A DNA stretch of 6,743 nucleotides from Deltaproteobacteria bacterium (GCA_020056895.1 JAGVGV010000737.1:1-6743); one strand, 5' to 3'. Counted from the first letter of the stretch, positions 1 to 5,892 are shown. The notes: generated by a model not told the origin, from the letters alone. Numbers and translations: made by a program.

Positions 1-228
1 CACGGCCTGGCTCAGAGTGGCGCCCGCATCCCCCCCCTTGAGCACGGTCACCTTGGCTCCGTTGGCCTTTTCAAAGGCTTCGATGACGGCCTTGCCAATG
101 GCGAAGCTGTCGTGGGTCATTAGAACCACTTCGGCGTCCTTGGCCCAGGCCGCGGCCGGAGCCAGCCACGCGGCGGCGATAAGGAGGGCCGCCAGAGCCG
201 CTCGGATCATCGGGTTTCGCTGGTTCAT
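1..228 (-). CDS. thiB: Thiamine-type ABC transporter periplasmic substrate-binding protein, N-terminal part (runs off the left edge)
   Basis: Partial gene: the first 76 codons lie in the window and the rest is beyond base 1. The product should bind thiamine or a phosphate ester in the periplasm and deliver it to a membrane permease/ATPase pair. Residues 1-29 look like a Sec signal peptide: R4 and R9, a hydrophobic Ala/Leu core, and an AWA cleavage site before K30. The mature start reads EVVLMTHDSF then LKGGDAGATL, the pattern I know from ThiB-like solute-binding proteins. A TPP riboswitch directly upstream strongly supports thiamine as the substrate class. Start choice: GGAGG at 236-240 is 7 bases before ATG 228-226; an in-frame ATG at 231-229 is only 4 bases away and less likely. 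Codons 65-68 contain a run of eight G. A hydroxymethylpyrimidine or other thiamine-precursor binder is the main alternative. Confidence 0.82.
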   Translation of the reverse strand, partial: MNQRNPMIRAALAALLIAAAWLAPAAAWAKDAEVVLMTHDSFAIGKAVIEAFEKANGAKVTVLKGGDAGATLSQAV

Positions 229-296
229 CATCCATCCTCCCCTGTTAGGGTTGTTGTGGTGGGGCCAAACGGGAAGGATCAAGGGGATCGCCCAAC

Positions 297-322
297 AAAA
301 AACCGCCCTGTTCGAGGACGGC
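297..322 (-). terminator. Intrinsic terminator of the thiamine riboswitch leader
   Basis: On the minus strand an 8-bp stem (322-315 with 309-302, two of the pairs G-U) closes a 5-base loop and runs straight into six T (302-297). It lies between the TPP aptamer and the thiB start, so it is best read as the expression platform: TPP binding would favour this hairpin and stop transcription before thiB. I did not fold the competing antiterminator. Confidence 0.75.
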
Positions 323-340
323 GAGGATTCGATCGGGGTA

Positions 341-438
341 CCACATTCCTTCGCCGGCATTATCCGGATCAGGTTCAACGGTCGGACCCAAAGGTTTCAG
401 GGTCCCTCTCAGCCCGGTTGTTCCGAGCTCCCGTCTGG
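341..438 (-). promoter_or_regulatory. TPP riboswitch (THI element) aptamer
   Basis: The minus strand carries the conserved core of the thiamine pyrophosphate aptamer. It includes CTGAGA at 412-407 in the pyrimidine-sensing arm, and ACCTGATCCGGATAATGCC (374-356), closely matching the usual ACCTGATCTGGATAATGCC, followed by GGCGAAGGAA. Helices can be drawn: AGCTCGG (429-423) with CCGGGCT (417-411), GACCC (404-400) with GGGTC (389-385), and CCGG (367-364) with CCGG (357-354). The outer closing stem is weak or imperfect, so the ends are approximate. Aptamer, terminator, ribosome binding site and thiB follow in the expected order. Confidence 0.95.
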
Positions 439-457
439 CCGTATTCACTTGCCCGTC

Positions 458-487
458 ATTATGAGTTGTGGTTTAATGGCCTGTCAA
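458..487 (-). promoter_or_regulatory. Sigma-70-type promoter of the thiamine riboswitch leader
   Basis: On the minus strand TTGACA (487-482, full consensus) and CATAAT (463-458, 5 of 6) are separated by 18 bases. The start point would fall near 451, about a dozen bases before the first aptamer stem, which is the expected geometry for a riboswitch leader. The -35 box sits between two copies of TTAATGGC. Confidence 0.72.
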
Positions 488-499
488 GCGATTAATGGC
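473..499. repeat. 8-base direct repeat around the thi -35 box
   Basis: TTAATGGC occurs at 473-480 and again at 492-499, 19 bases apart from start to start, close to two helical turns. The copies flank the -35 hexamer at 482-487. They could be two half-sites of an unknown regulator or chance in a short AT-richer stretch. No protein in the window is an obvious reader. Confidence 0.35.
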
Positions 500-501
500 G
501 T

Positions 502-556
502 GGGTTGGGTCGGGATGGTTTGCCGAGGTCCGGTGGACGGGTTGGGCTTGTTTGGG
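502..556 (+). other. G-rich strip between the divergent promoters
   Basis: The plus strand has G-runs at 502-504, 507-509 and 512-514 separated by two bases each, a GG at 517-518, then runs at 539-541, 544-546 and 553-556. The first cluster could form a two-layer G-quadruplex with very short loops; a three-layer form would need a long loop or a bulge. No gene or promoter explains the strip. It may simply be a G/T-skewed spacer. Confidence 0.3.
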
Positions 557-587
557 GTGATGGTAAAATGGATGGACCATTCGCCTC

Positions 588-615
588 TTGACAAGCGTCT
601 GAAATCTGATATCTT
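588..615 (+). promoter_or_regulatory. Sigma-70-type promoter of the receiver/ATP-grasp–gdhA–gntR unit
   Basis: TTGACA at 588-593 (full consensus) and TATCTT at 610-615 are 16 bases apart, with TG at 607-608 giving an extended -10. The start point would fall near 622. This leaves a leader of about 48 bases before GTG 670 and makes the in-frame ATG at 625 nearly leaderless. A TGACAAG / CTTGTCA inverted repeat (589-595 and 613-619) covers both boxes, so the promoter is probably regulated. Confidence 0.65.
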
Positions 616-624
616 GTCAGACAA
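614..624. promoter_or_regulatory. Candidate GntR (FadR-subfamily) operator
   Basis: TTGTCAGACAA is a perfect palindrome around a central A and fits the FadR-subfamily GntR pattern TNGTNNNACNA. It overlaps the end of the -10 box and the predicted start point, the position expected for a repressor site. A third GACAA half-site lies inside the -35 region at 590-594. The window encodes one FCD-type GntR protein at 5171-5830, the natural candidate reader. Binding is inferred, not shown. Confidence 0.55.
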
Positions 625-658
625 ATGGACCCGAACGGTCCTACCCCCACAGCGGACC

Positions 659-663
659 GGAGG
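659..663 (+). promoter_or_regulatory. Ribosome binding site that sets the start at GTG 670
   Basis: GGAGG lies 6 bases before the in-frame GTG at 670. The alternative ATG at 625 has no purine-rich Shine-Dalgarno sequence and sits about three bases after the predicted transcription start. The site therefore decides in favour of a protein 15 residues shorter than the longest reading frame. Confidence 0.75.
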
Positions 664-669
664 CCTGGC

Positions 670-3633
670 GTGAACCAGGACGCCCGACGCCATGCCGAGG
701 AATTCGATCCCCGGTTCAAAATCTTCTACGACCTCATGCGGGTCAAGGTCCGCGATATCCTTCTTGTCTCCAGCCTGTACGACGCCTGCATCATGGAAGA
801 GGACTGCCGCCTCGCCGAACGCATCGTCAACGAATATCGGGGCCTTAACCTGAGCCAGCCCCCACGGCTCACCTGGGTCTCCACCGCCGAAGAGGCATTG
901 GAAACCCTGGTGGAAAAGCAGTTCGATCTGGTCATCACCATGCCTCGGGTGGCCGACATGGACGCCTTCCGCCTAGGCCGCGAAATCAAACGGCGGGTTC
1001 CCAACCTGCCCGTCATTCTGCTCACCCACGCCGCCATGGTCCCGGAATGCGGCCCCGGAACCGCCGCCGATACGGGCATCGACCGGATTTTCGTCTGGTC
1101 CGGCAACGCCGACCTTTTGCTGGCCCAGATCAAAAGCGTGGAAGACCGCCTGAACGTGGAACACGACACCAACGCCGCCGGAGTCCGGGTGATCCTTTTC
1201 GTCGAAGATTCCCCGGTGTATGTATCCTCCATCCTGCCCATTCTGTACCGCGAAGTGGTGGGCCAAACGCAGGACCTGATGGAGGAAAAGCTGAACGAGG
1301 AACACCGGCTGCTGACCATGCGGGCGAGGGCCAAAATTCTGGTGGCGCAGAATTACGAAGAGGCCGTGGATCTGTACGAACGATACAAGCCCTTTATTTT
1401 GGGCGTGATTTCCGATACTCGGTTCCCCTTGGGCCGCGAAACGGTTCAGGATGCCGGCATTCGGCTTTTGGAGCGAATCCGGGACGAAAGCCCGGACGTG
1501 CCCCTGTTGCTCACCAGTTCCGAACCCGCCAACCGGGAACTGGCCACAACCGTGGGCGCATCGTTCGTGGACAAGAATTCCCCCAGCCTCCACATGGAAA
1601 TCCGCGACTTTTTCCTGGGCCACCTGGGCTTTGGCGATTTCGTTTTCCGCATGCCCGACGGCCGCGAGGTGGCCCGGGTCAGCAACGTGCGGGCCATGGA
1701 AAAGGCTCTGACCGGGATTCCCGCCAAATCCTTTGTATTTCATGCCCTTCGGAACGATTTTTCCCGCTGGCTGTTCGCCCGGGCCGAAACCGTTCTAGCC
1801 AGTCGGATGCGGCCCGTGACCTTGGAGGATTTCCAGGGCGACGCGGTGGAAAACGCCCGCCGGTTCGTCATCGAAAGCCTTCGAGCCCGCCGCAAATGGC
1901 GCCAAAAAGGCGTGGTGGCCGATTTCGATCCGGCCGAATTCGACCCCGAGACCGACTTTTTAAAGATCGGCCAGGGGTCCCTGGGGGGAAAAGCCCGAGG
2001 CCTGGCCTTCGTGGCCACCATGCTCAAGCGGAAACAGGCCGCTTTGGAAAAGTATTCCGGCGTGGACGTTATTATCCCCCGCACCCTGGTCATCACCACC
2101 GAAGCCTTCGACGCCCTGATCCGCGACAATCACCTGGCCCATCTGTCCAAAACGGACGATCCCGATGAAACCATCGCCCAGGCCTTTCTGGCCGCCCGGT
2201 TCCCGGAAAAATTCACTTCGTCCCTCCAGGCGTACCTGGCTCAGGTCCGGTATCCCCTGGCGGTCCGATCATCGGGATTGCTCGAAGACGCCCAGTTCCG
2301 CGCGTACGCCGGTTTGTACCGAACGTACATGATCCCCAACAACCACCCCGATCCAGAAATCCGCCTGGCCCATCTGATGACCGCCGTCCGGCTGGTGTAC
2401 GCCTCCACGTACTTCCAAGGCCCCAAAAGCTTCGCCCGCCGGGTGGGGCAGCGGACCGAAGAAGAAAAAATGGCGGTGATCATTCAGGAATTGATCGGCG
2501 AACCGCAGGGGGATTATTTCTATCCGGCCATCAGCGGAGTGGCCCAGTCGCACAATTATTATCCCTTTTCGCGCCAGAAGCCCGAAGACGGCATCGCCAC
2601 TATTGCCCTGGGGCTGGGCCGGACGGTGGTGGAAGGCGGCAAGGCGCTCCGCTTTTCGCCGAAACATCCGGGTATTCTGCCCCAGTTTTCCAGCGTGGAG
2701 GCCATACTGGAAAACGGCCAAAGGAAGTTTTACGCGCTGGGGCTGGGCGGCCTTCCCCGGGAACTGGGCGTGCGCGAAGAAACGGCTCTGGAAATTCGCG
2801 AAATCGACGACGCCGTGGACGAACCGCCGGTCCGGGCCTTGGCCGGAGTGTACCAGGCGGATGAACACCGGATCAAGGACAACTGGGGCGCGGGCGGCCA
2901 GCCGGTAATGACCTTCGCTTCGGTGCTCAAGTACAAAACGTTTCCCCTGGCCGATCTGTTGGTGGATGTTTTGGAAATGTCCCACGAAGGCCTTGGGGCG
3001 CCGGTGGAAATTGAATTTTCGGCTCATTTTTCGGGCCAGGCCCGGCCCCGGTTCGCGTTTCTGCAAGTACGGCCCATGAGCGCCCGGGCGGAACTGGTGG
3101 AAGTGGTGATCGATCCGGAGGAAACCCGGCGGTCGTTCTGCGTGGCCGGGAAGGCTTTGGGCAACGGGGACCGGATGGACATCCGGGACATCGTGTTCGT
3201 AAAGCCGGATGTGTTCGATCCGGCCCAAACGTCGCGGATCGCCCGGGACATCGGCCGGATCAACGGGGCCATGGTCCAGGAGGACCGGCCGTTTTTATTG
3301 GTGGGTCCGGGCCGGTGGGGATCGGCCGACCGCTGGCTGGGGATTCCCGTTACCTGGTCGGATATTTCCATGGTGGGGGCCATGGTCGAGGCGGCGTTGC
3401 CGGTGCTGACCGCCGAACCGTCCCAGGGGTCCCATTTTTTCCATAACGTGACTACTTTGGGAATCCCGTACCTGACCGTCGGCCCCCGGCCGCCCGATTT
3501 TTTTGATTGGGCCTTTTTGGCCCGGCTGCCCGTTGTACGGGAAACCGATTTCGTGGCCCATGTCGCGCTTGAAACGCCCTTCCGCCTGAAAGTGGATGGA
3601 CGGACTCAGAAGGGCGTGATGTATATGCCTTGA
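670..3633 (+). CDS. Tandem receiver / PPDK-type ATP-grasp protein without phosphohistidine domain
   Basis: 987 residues from GTG 670, predicted cytoplasmic. Residues 27-160 form a receiver-like domain that has lost its chemistry: VSS replaces the acid pair, M91 sits at the phospho-Asp position, and the lysine is missing. Residues 172-320 form a second receiver that keeps E179, D180, acceptor D249, T282 and K302, with an insert near 195-225. Residues 430-805 match the nucleotide-binding domain of pyruvate phosphate dikinase and PEP synthase: GSLGGKARGL with K441, VRSSGLLED with R533, VIIQELIGE, VEIEFS with E782, and FLQVRPMSA with Q799 and R801. The phosphohistidine swivel and PEP-binding barrel of those enzymes are absent. 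Instead residues 808-987 form a domain I cannot name, with GPGRWGS (879-885) and PSQGSHFFHN (917-926). Databases usually call such proteins PEP/pyruvate-binding domain proteins; their function is unproven. The gene leads a probable operon with gdhA 92 bases downstream. Confidence 0.85.
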   Translation: MNQDARRHAEEFDPRFKIFYDLMRVKVRDILLVSSLYDACIMEEDCRLAERIVNEYRGLNLSQPPRLTWVSTAEEALETLVEKQFDLVITMPRVADMDAFRLGREIKRRVPNLPVILLTHAAMVPECGPGTAADTGIDRIFVWSGNADLLLAQIKSVEDRLNVEHDTNAAGVRVILFVEDSPVYVSSILPILYREVVGQTQDLMEEKLNEEHRLLTMRARAKILVAQNYEEAVDLYERYKPFILGVISDTRFPLGRETVQDAGIRLLERIRDESPDVPLLLTSSEPANRELATTVGASFVDKNSPSLHMEIRDFFLGHLGFGDFVFRMPDGREVARVSNVRAMEKALTGIPAKSFVFHALRNDFSRWLFARAETVLASRMRPVTLEDFQGDAVENARRFVIESLRARRKWRQKGVVADFDPAEFDPETDFLKIGQGSLGGKARGLAFVATMLKRKQAALEKYSGVDVIIPRTLVITTEAFDALIRDNHLAHLSKTDDPDETIAQAFLAARFPEKFTSSLQAYLAQVRYPLAVRSSGLLEDAQFRAYAGLYRTYMIPNNHPDPEIRLAHLMTAVRLVYASTYFQGPKSFARRVGQRTEEEKMAVIIQELIGEPQGDYFYPAISGVAQSHNYYPFSRQKPEDGIATIALGLGRTVVEGGKALRFSPKHPGILPQFSSVEAILENGQRKFYALGLGGLPRELGVREETALEIREIDDAVDEPPVRALAGVYQADEHRIKDNWGAGGQPVMTFASVLKYKTFPLADLLVDVLEMSHEGLGAPVEIEFSAHFSGQARPRFAFLQVRPMSARAELVEVVIDPEETRRSFCVAGKALGNGDRMDIRDIVFVKPDVFDPAQTSRIARDIGRINGAMVQEDRPFLLVGPGRWGSADRWLGIPVTWSDISMVGAMVEAALPVLTAEPSQGSHFFHNVTTLGIPYLTVGPRPPDFFDWAFLARLPVVRETDFVAHVALETPFRLKVDGRTQKGVMYMP

Positions 3634-3672
3634 GGCGCCCGGTTCCACTACGGCCCGAGCGCCCAATCAACC

Positions 3673-3698
3673 CCGGAACTCCAACGACGCAGTTCCGG
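3673..3698 (+). other. Hairpin in the gdhA leader
   Basis: CCGGAACT (3673-3680) and AGTTCCGG (3691-3698) form a perfect 8-bp stem with a 10-base loop, 27 bases before the gdhA start. No T-run follows, so it is not an intrinsic terminator. It could protect or mark the processed 5' end of a gdhA message, or serve as a binding site for a regulator. No clear promoter is visible in the 92-base gap. Confidence 0.5.
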
Positions 3699-3725
3699 CA
3701 GGATGGTAAGGAAAGGAACCAAGAG

Positions 3726-5084
3726 ATGTCCGATGTTGAACGAATCATGCAGTTGGTCAAGGACAAGGACCCGGGCGAACGGGAATTCCATCAGGCCGTC
3801 AGCGAAGTGATGGAATCGGTGGCCCCGATTCTGGACCGGTACCCGGAATACCGCCATCAACGAGTGCTGGAACGGTTGGTCGAACCCGAACGGGTGATTC
3901 TGTTCCGGGTCCCCTGGGTGGACGATGCCGGCCAGATTCACGTCAACCGCGGTTTCCGTATCGAAATGAACAGCGCCATCGGCCCGTACAAGGGCGGTCT
4001 GCGCTTCCACCCTTCCGTTAACTTAGGCATCCTCAAGTTCCTGGCCTTCGAGCAGGTGTTCAAGAATTCCCTGACCACGCTGCCCATGGGCGGCGGCAAG
4101 GGTGGATCGGATTTCGATCCCAAGGGCAAGAGCGACCTGGAAGTGATGCGGTTCTGCCAGAGCTTCATGGCTGAACTGTTCCGTCATGTGGGCGCCAATA
4201 CCGACGTTCCCGCCGGCGACATCGGCGTCGGCGCACGGGAGATCGGGTATCTGTTCGGCATGTATAAGAAACTCCGGAACGAATTCACGGGCGTTCTGAC
4301 CGGCAAGAACCTGGGCTGGGGCGGCAGTTTGATCCGGCCCGAAGCCACCGGGTACGGCTGCGTGTATTTCGCTTCCGAAATGCTGGCCACCCGGAACCAG
4401 ACTCTGGAAGGCAAAACCTGCCTGGTTTCCGGTTCGGGCAACGTGGCCCAGTATACCGTGGAAAAGCTGTTGGACCTGGGCGCCAAACCGGTCACCTTGT
4501 CCGATTCCAGCGGCTTCATTTATGACGACGCGGGGCTAGACCGGGAAAAGCTGGCCTTCGTCAAGCAGTTGAAAAATGTGCGCCGGGGCCGAATCAAGGA
4601 ATACTCCGAAAAGTTCAAGACCTCCGTGTATACCGAAATCCGGCCGGACATGACACATAATCCCCTCTGGGACCACAAGGCCAATTGCGCCTTTCCTTGC
4701 GCCACGCAGAATGAAATCAACGGCCAGGACGCCCGGAACCTCATCAAGAACGGCGTGTACCTGGTGGCCGAAGGGGCGAACATGCCCACCATTCCGGAAG
4801 GCGTGGACCTGTTCATCGAACACGGCCTCTTATACGGCCCGGGCAAGGCGGCCAACGCCGGCGGCGTGTCCGTTTCCGGGCTCGAGATGACTCAGAACAG
4901 CATGCGGCTGGCCTGGACTCGCGAAGAAGTGGACCAGCGGCTGCACATGATCATGAAGAGCATTCACAAAACCTGCGTTGAAGCCTCCGAACAGGCGGGC
5001 AAACCCGGCAACTACGTGGTCGGGGCCAACGTGACCGGCTTCCTGAAGGTGGTCGACGCCATGATCGACCAGGGCGTGGTCTAA
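3726..5084 (+). CDS. gdhA: NADP-type glutamate dehydrogenase
   Basis: 452 residues, close to the 447 of the E. coli enzyme. It catalyses reductive amination of 2-oxoglutarate with ammonium to L-glutamate, in the cytoplasm and typically as a hexamer. Substrate-site residues are present: K89 in GPYKGG, K113 in FEQVFKNS, catalytic K125 in GGGKGG, and D165 in PAGDIG. The dinucleotide-binding loop is SGSGNVA (235-241). The stretch SDSSG (259-263) at the end of the second strand resembles NADP enzymes such as E. coli GdhA (SDSSG) rather than the GPDG of the NAD-specific clostridial enzyme, so I infer NADPH use. The C-terminal part keeps GGVSVSGLEMTQN. Start ATG 3726 was chosen over an upstream in-frame start at 3630 because AAAGGAA lies 8 bases before it, and MSDVERIMQL begins the normal family N-terminus. 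It is probably co-transcribed with its neighbours on both sides. Confidence 0.97.
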   Translation: MSDVERIMQLVKDKDPGEREFHQAVSEVMESVAPILDRYPEYRHQRVLERLVEPERVILFRVPWVDDAGQIHVNRGFRIEMNSAIGPYKGGLRFHPSVNLGILKFLAFEQVFKNSLTTLPMGGGKGGSDFDPKGKSDLEVMRFCQSFMAELFRHVGANTDVPAGDIGVGAREIGYLFGMYKKLRNEFTGVLTGKNLGWGGSLIRPEATGYGCVYFASEMLATRNQTLEGKTCLVSGSGNVAQYTVEKLLDLGAKPVTLSDSSGFIYDDAGLDREKLAFVKQLKNVRRGRIKEYSEKFKTSVYTEIRPDMTHNPLWDHKANCAFPCATQNEINGQDARNLIKNGVYLVAEGANMPTIPEGVDLFIEHGLLYGPGKAANAGGVSVSGLEMTQNSMRLAWTREEVDQRLHMIMKSIHKTCVEASEQAGKPGNYVVGANVTGFLKVVDAMIDQGVV

Positions 5085-5112
5085 TCCACGATCACTTAGC
5101 GAATGGACTCCC

Positions 5113-5148
5113 GGGAGATCGGCGGGCCTTCGGGCCCTCCGATCCCCC
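5113..5148 (+). other. Strong UUCG-capped hairpin between gdhA and gntR
   Basis: Arms 5117-5128 and 5133-5144 pair at 11 of 12 positions around a TTCG loop closed by C-G, the extra-stable UUCG tetraloop in RNA. Beyond an A/C mismatch, 5113-5115 pair with 5146-5148. C-rather than T-rich sequence follows, so a classical intrinsic terminator is unlikely. It lies in the 86-base gap, 12 bases before the gntR Shine-Dalgarno. It could stabilise the gdhA 3' end or lower downstream expression within the operon. Confidence 0.65.
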
Positions 5149-5170
5149 CGGTGGTAAGGACCGCGTCATC

Positions 5171-5830
5171 ATGCTGAACGTTGTATCCCTCCGGGAGCAG
5201 GTGTACCATTTTCTCCGCCAGGAGATGATGGCCGGCCGTCTGCCTCCCGGCGCCACCATCAACCCCACCGAACTGAGCCAGCTTCTGGGCATCAGCAAAA
5301 CCCCCATGCGCGACGCCTTGATCCGGTTGGAAACCGAAGGCTTCGTGACCATCCTCCCCCGCCGCGGCGTCCGCGTGGCCCCTCTGACCCTGGAGGACGT
5401 CCACAACGCGTACGATATCATCGGCGCCTTGGAAGCCCGAGTGGTCCGCGATGTGTTCCCCAAGATCGAAGAAAGCCATTTCGCCGAACTGGAAGCGCTG
5501 AACCAGACCATGCGCGACGACCTGGCCGCCGGTAATTATGAAGCCTATTATCAGGGGAACCTGGCTTTTCACGACGTGTATTTGAAGCTTTCCCGCAATC
5601 AGGAAATCAGCCGTCTGATCATGCCCATGAAACAGAGGCTGTACGATTTTCCCCGCCGAACCTACCTGGTGGAATGGGAACGATCCAACTGCGAAGAACA
5701 CGACCGGTTCATCGGACAGCTCCGATCCGGCGACCCCGAATCCGCGTCCCGCTTCCTTCGGGACGTCCACTGGTCGTATACCTACCAGGAACGCAACATC
5801 GTCCGGTTTTATCAGGGCCGGCAAAATTAA
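5171..5830 (+). CDS. GntR-family transcriptional regulator, FCD (FadR-type) subgroup
   Basis: 219 residues, typical for the subgroup. Residues 6-70 form the winged helix-turn-helix: SLREQVYHFL, the recognition region ELSQLLGISKTPMRDALIRL (34-53), and a wing ending in RRGVRVAPL. Residues 75-212 form the all-helical FCD effector domain. Its usual metal or carboxylate-ligand set is visible as N130 (often Asp in relatives), H134 in AFHDVY, H177 in EEHDRF and H200 in RDVHW. FCD regulators commonly sense small organic acids such as lactate, pyruvate, citrate or sugar acids; the ligand here cannot be read. The ATG follows AAGGA (5156-5160) with a 10-base spacer, a little long, after a strong hairpin, which may keep expression low. 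It is the last gene of the rightward unit, and the palindrome at 614-624 is a plausible target. Lysine, aromatic or sugar-acid regulators are indistinguishable from sequence alone. Confidence 0.92.
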   Translation: MLNVVSLREQVYHFLRQEMMAGRLPPGATINPTELSQLLGISKTPMRDALIRLETEGFVTILPRRGVRVAPLTLEDVHNAYDIIGALEARVVRDVFPKIEESHFAELEALNQTMRDDLAAGNYEAYYQGNLAFHDVYLKLSRNQEISRLIMPMKQRLYDFPRRTYLVEWERSNCEEHDRFIGQLRSGDPESASRFLRDVHWSYTYQERNIVRFYQGRQN

Positions 5831-5892
5831 GGGTTTTTCCTCAGCGGGCTAATTCGTTCCTGAAACCCGAATAATGCCGTCGTCTTCTATTG

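Noticed and set aside
245..448. Minus-strand 67-codon frame upstream of thiB
   Set aside because: It is translated from the TPP aptamer and terminator, whose conserved bases are RNA-structural; no ribosome binding site supports it.
17..673. Plus-strand 218-codon open frame across the left edge
   Set aside because: It runs antisense through the thiB start, the TPP aptamer and both promoters; its product resembles no protein and the minus-strand elements explain the sequence.
1047..2168. 373-codon plus-strand frame overlapping the large gene
   Set aside because: Out-of-frame shadow with an Arg/Pro/Gly-rich product; the main frame has receiver and ATP-grasp motifs throughout and needs no frameshift.
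2269..3228. 319-codon antisense frame inside the receiver/ATP-grasp gene, and similar ones at 973-1743 and 726-1334
   Set aside because: They mirror the strong G/C third-position bias of the plus-strand gene; their products are His/Arg/Gly-rich with no domain, while the sense strand has clear motifs.
3630..3725. N-terminal extension of gdhA from the upstream in-frame start at 3630
   Set aside because: The added 32 residues are unlike any GdhA N-terminus, overlap the previous stop and encode the leader hairpin; ATG 3726 has a good ribosome binding site.
5831..5868. GGGTTT…AAACCC stem with a T-run after gntR as an intrinsic terminator
   Set aside because: The T-run is in the left arm, the loop is 26 bases and no U-tail follows the right arm, so it lacks terminator geometry.
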